From Kiritimatiellales bacterium (lineage in GTDB: Bacteria > Verrucomicrobiota > Kiritimatiellia > Kiritimatiellales > Pontiellaceae): 20,226 nt of DNA. Positions 1-7,034 of this stretch are shown piece by piece (position 1 is the first letter of the stretch; each line of letters starts with the position of its first letter). The stretch covers positions 1 to 20,226 of the forward strand of contig JAUXGY010000003.1 of the NCBI GenBank assembly GCA_030621805.1, in the 5' to 3' direction. The position numbers and the translations under genes are program-made. The notes beneath the pieces were generated by a model. That model did not search any database. It was given only the letters and a program-made list of their open reading frames with translations, and was not told the DNA's origin.

Positions 1-2
1 GC

Positions 3-51
3 CAGAGAGCACGCCATAGAGGTTTTCTTTACTAACAGAGAGTGGCACGCC
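3..51. repeat. imperfect direct repeat upstream of the first gene
   Basis: CAGAGAGCACGCC at 3-15 recurs as CAGAGAGTGGCACGCC at 36-51, with a 3-nt insertion in the second copy. The starts are 33 bp apart, about three helical turns, and the second copy ends 19 nt before the ATG of the first small gene. It could be an operator, but two imperfect copies at a window edge are weak evidence. Confidence 0.25.
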
Positions 52-70
52 GACTGCTAAACAAGAGTCC

Positions 71-406
71 ATGAAAAATAAACACAGTATCCTTAGCCTG
101 CTCGATATGGATGTTGGCAGTTTTGTCAGCTACGAGCTCACCGCCGAATTGCTCACAACCAAACTCTTTCGAGTCTTCACCCTCAACACCATACCGCTTA
201 AGAGGGTCTTGGTTCTCAGAGAGGCCGCCGACCGAGATATCACTCGGCTTAACCGGGTAAACTGGTTCAGCGCGTTTAAACGCCGTTCACTCTGCCCCGT
301 CTATACCCTTCAAGCCACGGAAAAATCTCCGCGTATTTTCATGCGACTCGACCGAGGATCTCACGTTGCCCTGCAAAGCGCATTAGGGCAATTACATGCC
401 GGATGA
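71..406 (+). CDS. small protein of unknown family, paralogue 1 (111 aa)
   Basis: I do not recognise the family. The 111-residue protein has no signal peptide or membrane helix and is probably cytoplasmic. It shares a line of conserved positions with the next gene: YEL (21-23), an LF pair (32-33), an LR pair near 49-50, NW (64-65) and RRSLCPVY (71-78), then a C-terminal basic/hydrophobic stretch. Alternating short hydrophobic runs suggest a mostly beta domain with a final helix, somewhat like bacterial PH-like domains, but that is only an impression. The start is ATG with a weak upstream AGAG. The last 11 nt overlap the next gene, so the two are probably translationally coupled and lie at the head of the ABC exporter operon. 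Confidence 0.65.
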   Translation: MKNKHSILSLLDMDVGSFVSYELTAELLTTKLFRVFTLNTIPLKRVLVLREAADRDITRLNRVNWFSAFKRRSLCPVYTLQATEKSPRIFMRLDRGSHVALQSALGQLHAG

Positions 407-758
407 CACGCGTAATCCCATCCTCCTCAGCCCATCATCTCCGAGTTCCCCGTGCGCTTACGAATTGCACGGAAGCCTGCTCATAGCCCGCCTATTCGGT
501 CGAGTTCCACTATTCAGCATCCATCTTTCAAACGTTCACTACCTACGCCTGGCTACACGCGACGAAATACGCCCATTCTATCTATTGAGCAACTGGGTGA
601 AATTCCTTCCTTATCGCCGATCCATCTGTCCTGTCTATGTGCTAAAGGCGAAAACCGGCCGACGCCTTTTTTTAAAGCTCAATGGCTCTGCCCACTTTAA
701 GTTGAGGCAGGCTATCGGCCGGCACCGCGAACAAAACAACCAACATATCGCTGCATAG
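396..758 (+). CDS. small protein of unknown family, paralogue 2 (120 aa)
   Basis: This is a tandem paralogue of the preceding gene, with the same positional pattern: YEL (22-24), LF (33-34), LR (50-51), NW (66-67) and RRSICPVY (74-81). It has an extra Ser/Pro-rich N-terminus of about 20 residues. The two proteins look roughly one-third identical by eye, so the duplication is old. The start ATG at 396 has an AGGG at 385-388 with 7-nt spacing and lies inside the end of paralogue 1. The stop at 756-758 is followed after a short gap by the first ABC exporter subunit, implying one transcript. No function can be assigned. A regulatory or accessory role for the exporter is possible from position alone. 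Confidence 0.65.
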   Translation: MPDDTRNPILLSPSSPSSPCAYELHGSLLIARLFGRVPLFSIHLSNVHYLRLATRDEIRPFYLLSNWVKFLPYRRSICPVYVLKAKTGRRLFLKLNGSAHFKLRQAIGRHREQNNQHIAA

Positions 759-794
759 TCCCTCCTCCGACGAACTTCCGCCTCCGATTGAGGC

Positions 795-2600
795 TTGTAT
801 TCCTTTCTGCAATCTTTACTTTTGTTCTCCTGCAACCGGAGAAGAGTCATCCCCACGTCTGACATTAAACTAAACCGCTATCTCATTCCCCATCGCAAAG
901 AAATTATTGGAACGGTGGTGTGCGTGTTGGTGACCGTCGGCATCAACCTCTACCTGCCCTATCTCATGCGGTTGGTCATCGATGGACTCACCGAAAAGAC
1001 ACTCGATTCAGCGACCCTTTCCAAACTGCTAGGGATCTATTTATTACTGGGTGCAGTGGCGGTGGTGGTTTCACGCTTTCTACGCAAGCTCCCGCTTAAA
1101 CTCTCGCATAAAGTTGAATATGCCCTGCGCTCCGATGTGTTCGATCACCTTACAAAACTCGATCAGGAATACTACCGCAGCGAGCGCACGGGCGACCTGA
1201 TGACGCGCATGTCGTCGGACATCAACCTGATTCGCGACGCCATCGGACAGGGTCTACTCCAAGGGATTCGCACTATTACCGTGCTGGTATTCGCGTCGAT
1301 CGTGATGATGTTGACCGACCCCGGCCTATCGCTGCTGGTCTATTCGCTGTACCTGCCCATGGTGGGCATCTTTTTCCTGATCCTGCGCGTAATGCGCCGC
1401 CATCAAAAAGACCTGCAAGAGCATGTATCCGAAGTTTCCAACTTTTCGCAGGAAAGCTTTTCAGGCATCCGCACCCTCAAAGGCTTTGCACTCGAGCGGC
1501 GGCGCAACGCGCAATTCAAGGAACTCAACAGCGGCCTCGTCCGAAAAAACATGCGCCTGCAAGCCTCCCGCCAAAGCCTCTGGCCCTTCATGGCCTTTTG
1601 GTTCAGCCTCGGCATGATCCTGATCCTCAACCTCGGCGGGCGCAGGATCATCGACGGCGGGCTGACGCTCGGCACGCTCACCCAATTCATCCAATACCTG
1701 CTCTATATGCAATGGCCCCTGCTCGCGCTCAGTTGGAGCATGAGCCTCATCCAGCGCGGAAAGGTCAGTTGGGTCCGGGTTCGTGAAATTCTCGAACGAG
1801 AATCGTCGCTGGAATCCAGAAGTGAGAACACGGAACCGAAGAAGGATCAAGGGGATGCCGGCATCCAGTTCCAAAACGTCTCCCTGAACATCCAGGGCCG
1901 GCACTTCCTCCACGACATCGATCTCAACATCCCAGAAGGCACTACGCTCGGCATCACCGGGCCAACAGGGAGTGGCAAGACCCTACTAGTCTCGCTGGTG
2001 GCACGGCTGATGGACCCGACCTCCGGTAGTGTTTTGATCGGAGGCGACGATATCCGCGACATGCCACTAGCCCACTTGCGCGGCATAATCGGCTTCGCCG
2101 CGCAGGAACCCGTTCTCTTTTCCCAAACCCTCGAACACAACATCGGGTTCGGTGTCGCCAAGCCCGACAAGGATCTCATCGGCTGGGCGGCCGACATTGC
2201 CCACCTGCGCGACGACGTGGAGGGCTTCCCGGAGCGCTATCAAACCGTGCTCGGCGAGCGCGGCGTAACCCTCTCCGGCGGGCAACGCCAGCGCACCGCC
2301 ATCAGCCGTGCCATTGCACGCCGCCCCGACATCCTCATTCTCGACGACGTCCTCTCCGCCGTCGACACCCAAACGGAGGCGGCGATCATGGGCAAGCTTC
2401 AACCGGTCATGAACGACCGCACCACCCTATTCGTCAGTCACCGTATTTCGACCCTGCGCTATGCCGACGAAATCGTTGTGATCGAAAACGGCCGCATCAC
2501 CCAACGAGGTACGCACGACGAGTTGATCCGGCAACCCGGCTACTATTCCGAGCTCAACACCCTCCAGCAACTCGAAGAACAACTGGAGGCCGGATCATGA
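795..2600 (+). CDS. ABC exporter subunit 1, degenerate-site half-transporter (MdlA/BmrC type)
   Basis: This is a fused membrane-ATPase half transporter of the multidrug/lipid exporter class. Six hydrophobic segments fill roughly the first 330 residues and the nucleotide-binding domain follows. Numbering from the TTG at 795, the Walker A is GPTGSGKT (389-396), the Q-loop Gln is 437, the signature is LSGGQRQR (493-500), and the H-loop His is about 549. The Walker B ends in DD (517-518), so the catalytic Glu is replaced by Asp, as in the degenerate subunits MdlA and BmrC/YheI. The stop overlaps the start of subunit 2 (ATGA), so the pair forms a heterodimer. The start is unresolved. An in-frame stop lies at 789-791 and there is no ATG or GTG before the first membrane helix. 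TTG 795 is the annotated choice, but GGAG at 838-841 sits 7 nt before an ATC codon at 849 that would give a family-typical N-terminus. Confidence 0.93.
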   Translation: MYSFLQSLLLFSCNRRRVIPTSDIKLNRYLIPHRKEIIGTVVCVLVTVGINLYLPYLMRLVIDGLTEKTLDSATLSKLLGIYLLLGAVAVVVSRFLRKLPLKLSHKVEYALRSDVFDHLTKLDQEYYRSERTGDLMTRMSSDINLIRDAIGQGLLQGIRTITVLVFASIVMMLTDPGLSLLVYSLYLPMVGIFFLILRVMRRHQKDLQEHVSEVSNFSQESFSGIRTLKGFALERRRNAQFKELNSGLVRKNMRLQASRQSLWPFMAFWFSLGMILILNLGGRRIIDGGLTLGTLTQFIQYLLYMQWPLLALSWSMSLIQRGKVSWVRVREILERESSLESRSENTEPKKDQGDAGIQFQNVSLNIQGRHFLHDIDLNIPEGTTLGITGPTGSGKTLLVSLVARLMDPTSGSVLIGGDDIRDMPLAHLRGIIGFAAQEPVLFSQTLEHNIGFGVAKPDKDLIGWAADIAHLRDDVEGFPERYQTVLGERGVTLSGGQRQRTAISRAIARRPDILILDDVLSAVDTQTEAAIMGKLQPVMNDRTTLFVSHRISTLRYADEIVVIENGRITQRGTHDELIRQPGYYSELNTLQQLEEQLEAGS

Positions 2601-4354
2601 AAATGGCCAAACGCCTGCTTGCCTATTCGCTGCCGTATTGGCGCTGGCTGTCCCTCGCCCTAGTGATGATTGCCTTCACTTCGCTCTCGATAAACTACCT
2701 GCCGATACTCATCCAGCGCGTGACTGATCAATGCTTGATGAACACGTCGAGCCCGGTCGCCGAGCGTATTGACCTGCTGATGAAGCTGAGCCTGCTCTAT
2801 ATCTCGATCGCCGCCATCGGCCACGGGGTGCGTTATTTCCAAGGGCTACTCACCGCGTGGATCGGCCAGAAGATTATCTACGACCTGCGACTGGAGGTGT
2901 TCCGCAAGGTGCTGCGCATGCATCAGGCCTACTTCGACCAAACCGCCGTCGGCACGCTAATGACGCGCGTGACCTCCGATATCGAACGGCTCCAGCATTT
3001 TGTGACCGAGGGCGTCGTTGGCACCATCGCCGACCTCTTCATGCTGCTGGGCATCATGGGCTACATGATCTACATCAGCCCCAGCCTTTCGCTGGCCATC
3101 TTCATTCCCCTTCCTCTGCTCTTCGCCTTTCTTCTTTATATCAACGTCAAACTGCGTAATGCCAACCGCGATATCCGCGACCGCCAATCGCGCCTCAACG
3201 CGCTCCTTCAGGAAGACCTGACCGGCATGACTACCATCCAGCTCTTCAACCGCGAGGCCAGCGCCATGGTCGACTTTGACCAGCGCAACACCCACCTGCG
3301 CTCGGCCTACTTCGATGAAGTGCACTGGTTCAGCCTCTATTTCCCGACCATCGAGGGAGGGCAGGCCATTTCCATCCTTCTCATCCTCGCGGTCGGCGGC
3401 ATGCTGATCCTGAATGGATCAACGGCCATCACGCTCGGCATCTTCGTGGCCTTCCTCGCCTACATCCGCGACTTTTTCCGCCCGCTCGGATCGCTGGCCG
3501 ATAAGGCCGGATCGTTCCAGATCGCCATGGCTTCCATCGAGCGGGTCTTCAACCTGCTCGACCGCCCGGAGGAAGTGGCCGACCCGGCGGAACCCGCCAA
3601 TCCCGACCACATTGCCGGAACCATCGCCTTCAACAACGTCTGGTTTGCCTACACCGAAGAAAACTGGGTCATCAAGGATCTCTCGTTCTCCGTCGAACCC
3701 GGTCAGGTGCTCGCCGTAGTTGGTGCCACAGGCGCGGGTAAGAGCACCATCACCAACCTGATCGGCCGTTTCTACGACGTGCAAAAAGGTGCGGTCACGA
3801 TCGATGGCGTGGACGTGCGCAACTTTAGGAAATCCGACCTGAACGAACGGCTCGGCTATGTTTTCCAAGACCCCTTCATCTTCGCCGGCTCCGTCGCCGA
3901 TAACATTAGCCTGCAAACACCGGGTATCTCCCGCAGCGACATAGTCAATGCCGCCCGAACCGTCAACGCCCACGCCTTTATCGAAGCCATGCCCGAGGGC
4001 TACGACACCGTCATGAACGAACGCGGCGAAGGGCTTTCGCTCGGCCAAAAACAACTGCTCGTGATGGCGCGCACCCTCGCACAGGAACCGGAACTTCTCT
4101 TCGTACTTGACGAGGCAACCGCCAGCGTCGATACCGCCACGGAGCTACTCATTCAGGACGCCCTTGGAAAAATGATGTGTAACCGTACCAGCATCGTCAT
4201 TGCCCACCGACTTTCCACCATACGCCATGCCGACCGCATTCTCGTCATGCGCCACGGCGAACTGGTTGACCAAGGCACACACGAGGAACTCATGGCGCAC
4301 GATGGCTACTACCGCCACCTCTACGAGCTCCTTCTCCACGCACCGGAACCCTGA
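2597..4354 (+). CDS. ABC exporter subunit 2, catalytic half-transporter (MdlB/BmrD type)
   Basis: This 585-residue half transporter has six hydrophobic segments followed by an ATPase domain. Walker A is GATGAGKS (376-383). The Q-loop is in a FQDPF context. The signature is the non-standard LSLGQ (480-484), and Walker B ends in DE (505-506), so this subunit keeps the catalytic Glu506. The H-loop is AHRLS. The combination matches MdlB and BmrD/YheH. In the heterodimer its LSLGQ would face the Asp-bearing site of subunit 1, so one composite site should be weak and the other (E506 plus LSGGQ) active. Start ATG 2597 has GGAGG at 2585-2589 with 7-nt spacing and overlaps the upstream stop. Between Pro and the DE motif there seems to be one residue more than in typical members. 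The transported substrate cannot be told. Confidence 0.94.
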   Translation: MKMAKRLLAYSLPYWRWLSLALVMIAFTSLSINYLPILIQRVTDQCLMNTSSPVAERIDLLMKLSLLYISIAAIGHGVRYFQGLLTAWIGQKIIYDLRLEVFRKVLRMHQAYFDQTAVGTLMTRVTSDIERLQHFVTEGVVGTIADLFMLLGIMGYMIYISPSLSLAIFIPLPLLFAFLLYINVKLRNANRDIRDRQSRLNALLQEDLTGMTTIQLFNREASAMVDFDQRNTHLRSAYFDEVHWFSLYFPTIEGGQAISILLILAVGGMLILNGSTAITLGIFVAFLAYIRDFFRPLGSLADKAGSFQIAMASIERVFNLLDRPEEVADPAEPANPDHIAGTIAFNNVWFAYTEENWVIKDLSFSVEPGQVLAVVGATGAGKSTITNLIGRFYDVQKGAVTIDGVDVRNFRKSDLNERLGYVFQDPFIFAGSVADNISLQTPGISRSDIVNAARTVNAHAFIEAMPEGYDTVMNERGEGLSLGQKQLLVMARTLAQEPELLFVLDEATASVDTATELLIQDALGKMMCNRTSIVIAHRLSTIRHADRILVMRHGELVDQGTHEELMAHDGYYRHLYELLLHAPEP

Positions 4355-4565
4355 TCTAATACCTCTACTCCAGCATTTATCTTGCTTTAAATAGCTCTTC
4401 TCGGATGTGCTTTTTTTAGAGGTTTCTATCTCGTCGATAGGTTTGGCAGACCATTCCCTTCGGTTATTATTTACTTCGTAAATTATCTTTCTGCTGGGCT
4501 TCAAGGTTGCCGGTTGATTTCGACGATGGCAGAGAAGTTTGCGCTGTTTCCGAAAGAAAATCCGC
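4355..4565. other. convergent intergenic region
   Basis: This AT-richer spacer of 211 bp separates the ABC exporter (+) from the flavoprotein gene (-). It contains a T7 run at 4411-4417 without a convincing hairpin before it. A short hairpin of 6-bp arms lies at 4469-4483 (ATTTAC, TTC loop, GTAAAT). No gene or clear intrinsic terminator for either strand was found. Confidence 0.5.
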
Positions 4566-5999
4566 TTAGACGCCGAGCAGGGTGTGAACAATATCGGCTG
4601 CGGCAAAGTCCGGATTTCCATCCGTGCAGAAGCGGCCAATCCCGACGAGATCGTCGCCCATGGTAATAAGACATTTTTCATCGGTCCCATTGGGTAGGCG
4701 CTGCGGCATACCGACGTTGGCGATCAGCGCATTACAGAGGCAGACACTTCCGTTCGTATCCTCTTCAACTCCCCCTTTAGCGACATATGAGACGACGGGC
4801 TCAGCGGGACAGCGGTAGCCGATCTTCCCATCGGAACGACGGTAGGGTTGGCGCAGGAAGCCAAGGTCGCATACCCGCCGACGTTGCTCGTAGACCGATT
4901 GATCGGAGAGGCTTCCTTCCAGCCGAGCCACCTTGAACGGGAAGCCCGTGGGCGATGCATGCGGATCGGTGAAAATCATTGCCTCGCCAGAGAGTACCCG
5001 CGCAACCAGTTCGCTGCGGATATCAGGAACCAACCCTGATTCTTCGCACAGGGCAAAGGCGGTTCCGACTTGAATTCCGCACGCCCCTTCGGCCAAAGCC
5101 TGCTGAAGGCCTTCGGACGACCCAACCGAACCGGCCACCCAGAACGGCAGCCCCATATTGCGAAACGCTGAAAGATTCGCAACGTCGCGAGGCCCATAAA
5201 TGGGCTCGTCCTTCTTACTCAAAATAGTTTTCCCGCGCGGCGGGGCATTGTGCCCGCCGGCCAGGTTACCCTCGACAATAAAACCGTCAATCGGCCCGGA
5301 GGCCTTGCGTAACAGAATCGAGGCCAGCGCCTCGGAGGAGACAATCGGCAGGAAATCAGGAATATCCATGATTTCAGGGAGGCAGCCTTTCTCGATAAAC
5401 TGCGCCGGGTCAAAAATTTGATTATACGTTTCCCGTCCGCCGTTTTCGCAGGGAATGGAAACGGGATACTCGGCGAGATCATGGCGCGAAAGCGCCTCCA
5501 ACACACCTGGAATCGCCAGCGGAATTCCCGCACCCATGATGACGACGGCTACGCCAGCCAACAAGGCTCCGTAGATCGCCGGTAAATGCGGCAAATGTAT
5601 TTTTTCAAGATAGTTGATCCCCACCGGATTAGAGTGCCCTTCCCGTGCCAGAAAAACCTCAACAAAATTTCCAACAATGCTGAGTTCCTGCGATTCGCGG
5701 CACCCTTCGAGGGTGTGCAGAGGGAGGGTTCGGTACGGGGTATCTGTAGATTTTCCGTCGGGAACAAATAAGGTGTCAAGAACGCGCTGAGCCATCTGGG
5801 GAAAGGGGAAATTCTTAAGTGCACGCCGGATGTGCCCTTCGGGATCACCATTCTGGAGTCGCCGTGCAACCACCTCGTCGAGTCCGGTTCCGGAGACCAC
5901 GCCCAGCTGTCCAATTCGTGAAACCGCTTGGGCAAGCCGCCAGTTCGAAACGGCTGCTCCCATCCCGCCCTGAATGATTTTTGGAGGTGCAATCTTCAT
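4566..5999 (-). CDS. nitronate monooxygenase-family (NPD) FMN TIM-barrel flavoprotein
   Basis: This 477-residue protein of the 2-nitropropane dioxygenase / nitronate monooxygenase superfamily has an FMN-binding TIM barrel. The N-terminus reads MKIAPPKIIQGGMG, the usual first barrel strand and Gly-rich loop. Central motifs are EGNLAGGHNAPPRG, which supplies the His expected near the flavin, then VAGSVGSSEG and GIQVGTAFA, the typical phosphate-binding end of the barrel. The C-terminal 100 residues carry six Cys (about 377, 397, 420, 422, 443, 458), more than a simple barrel needs. I chose ATG 5999 because the motif starts there. The frame stays open to a TTG at 6044, and the only good SD lies further upstream (6059-6066). 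The regulator lies upstream on the same strand. It resembles PfaD-type enoyl reductases in outline, but no PUFA or polyketide synthase is present. The true substrate is unknown. Confidence 0.85.
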   Translation of the reverse strand: MKIAPPKIIQGGMGAAVSNWRLAQAVSRIGQLGVVSGTGLDEVVARRLQNGDPEGHIRRALKNFPFPQMAQRVLDTLFVPDGKSTDTPYRTLPLHTLEGCRESQELSIVGNFVEVFLAREGHSNPVGINYLEKIHLPHLPAIYGALLAGVAVVIMGAGIPLAIPGVLEALSRHDLAEYPVSIPCENGGRETYNQIFDPAQFIEKGCLPEIMDIPDFLPIVSSEALASILLRKASGPIDGFIVEGNLAGGHNAPPRGKTILSKKDEPIYGPRDVANLSAFRNMGLPFWVAGSVGSSEGLQQALAEGACGIQVGTAFALCEESGLVPDIRSELVARVLSGEAMIFTDPHASPTGFPFKVARLEGSLSDQSVYEQRRRVCDLGFLRQPYRRSDGKIGYRCPAEPVVSYVAKGGVEEDTNGSVCLCNALIANVGMPQRLPNGTDEKCLITMGDDLVGIGRFCTDGNPDFAAADIVHTLLGV

Positions 6000-6125
6000 A
6001 ATTAGGGGGACTATGCTAAGCCTATTAAAAAATAGCGACGACAATCGCCAACAGAGATCCCTCCTTCGTCGGATCCGGCCCGCCAGAAAACCTCCCTCCG
6101 CGAAAGGGGCGGCACTCCCATCGAA
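6000..6125 (-). promoter_or_regulatory. leader of the flavoprotein gene with misplaced SD and possible octapeptide
   Basis: On the minus strand a strong AAGGAGGG (6066 down to 6059) is followed after 7 nt by TTG at 6051, opening an 8-codon frame (MAIVVAIF) that ends in TAA at 6027-6025. The frame spans a small hairpin (arms 6034-6038 and 6045-6049) followed by a run of T residues (6032-6027). This could be a leader peptide plus weak attenuator, the SD of a longer flavoprotein starting at TTG 6044 (14-nt spacing), or leftover sequence. Confidence 0.3.
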
Positions 6126-6869
6126 TCACGCCACATACTGTCGCCGAAATTCCCTAGGTAAAACCCCCATGAGTTTGCGGAAATTGCGGGTAAAGTGCGA
6201 GTGGTCATAAAAGCCGCAGTCAAGCGCTATGGCGGCGATCGTATCGTTGGTCGTGGTGAGCAACAGGCTGGCGGCACGAATACGCACGTTCATAATATGC
6301 TTGAATGGCGAAATCTGGAAAACCTTGCGAAAGCGCCGCTCGAACTGGCTGACAGAGAGGTGCATCAACGAGGCAAGCTCCTTGATTTCGATCTGATTCG
6401 CATAGTGATCGCGCACATGTTCGAGTACCACCTGCATCTCGGTGTAGGGGCGCAACACCAACCCTGCTCGGGTGAGGTCGCGCGCGGTTCCTGCAAGGCC
6501 GATAATTTTTCCGGCGGAGGAGTAGAGCGGCACCTTCGTTGTAATGAACCAGTGGATCGAGTTTCTTGGATCCGGGGCGAGTTCCACCCGATCAATAATA
6601 CTTTCCCCGGTCTCGATTACATAGAGGTCGTCCTGCACATAGCTTTCGGCACGGCTCATTGGGAAATAGTCAAAATCGGTCTTGCCGATAATCTCCGCTT
6701 CCGTCTCGGCCCCGCATTGCCGCACAAACATATCGTTGGCCATCACAAAATGTCCTTCACGATCTTTCACGAAAAAGTAAACCTCTGGAAGATGGTTGAA
6801 CAGCAGTTGCATCTGTAGCGGACTATGCATCCGTTTCAGGAACCCGGCTTTAAACTGTTCAGCATTCAT
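6126..6869 (-). CDS. PAS-domain AraC-family transcriptional regulator
   Basis: This is a 247-residue DNA-binding regulator. Residues about 18-135 form a PAS domain: a LFNHLPEVYFFVKD start, a GKTDFDYFP loop, and a late TTKVPLY...GLAGTARDLT strand typical of PAS-PAC ends. Residues about 145-247 are the AraC double helix-turn-helix: first HTH about 161-182 (IEIKELASLMHLS), second about 209-231 (IAAIALDCGFYDHSHFTRNFRK), with the usual terminal P-REFRR. ATG 6869 is chosen over GTG 6875 because AGGGAG at 6880-6875 sits 5 nt upstream of it and overlaps the GTG. There is no cupin sugar-binding domain; sensing is through PAS, so the signal may be a small molecule or redox state rather than direct arabinose-type binding. 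It is divergent from the oxidoreductase operon, its likely target, and upstream of the flavoprotein on the same strand. Confidence 0.92.
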   Translation of the reverse strand: MNAEQFKAGFLKRMHSPLQMQLLFNHLPEVYFFVKDREGHFVMANDMFVRQCGAETEAEIIGKTDFDYFPMSRAESYVQDDLYVIETGESIIDRVELAPDPRNSIHWFITTKVPLYSSAGKIIGLAGTARDLTRAGLVLRPYTEMQVVLEHVRDHYANQIEIKELASLMHLSVSQFERRFRKVFQISPFKHIMNVRIRAASLLLTTTNDTIAAIALDCGFYDHSHFTRNFRKLMGVLPREFRRQYVA

Positions 6870-7034
6870 GATCACTCCCTTTTTCTATGATGCCGAAAAT
6901 ATACAATTAACCGCCCAGTATCTACAAGACTATGAACGCGCCAAAATATAGGATAATAAACGCTCATAAAAAGAGGGACTGAACAAAAAACCACAGATGG
7001 CACTCAGCCGCTAAAGCAGAATGTGAGATTTCTT
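6870..7034. promoter_or_regulatory. divergent promoter region between regulator and oxidoreductase operon
   Basis: This AT-rich 165-bp spacer must hold promoters for both the AraC-type regulator (-) and the oxidoreductase operon (+). A GATAAT at 6952-6957 could be a -10 for the rightward operon, but I see no matching -35 element. No clear inverted or direct repeat that could be the regulator site was found by eye. Confidence 0.4.

Noticed and set aside
3419..4054. 211-codon minus-strand open frame inside ABC subunit 2
   Set aside because: It lies opposite the conserved ATPase motifs and has no SD or family features.
4469..4483. Hairpin as terminator for the ABC operon
   Set aside because: The arms are only 6 bp and AT-rich, and no T run follows on either strand.
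4145..4690. 181-codon minus-strand frame spanning the convergent spacer
   Set aside because: It overlaps both flanking real genes, has no SD and mixes sequence from the two.
4566..5999. PfaD-type enoyl reductase of PUFA/polyketide synthesis
   Set aside because: The fold is similar, but there is no synthase gene nearby and the GGHNAPPRG context fits the broader nitronate monooxygenase family better.
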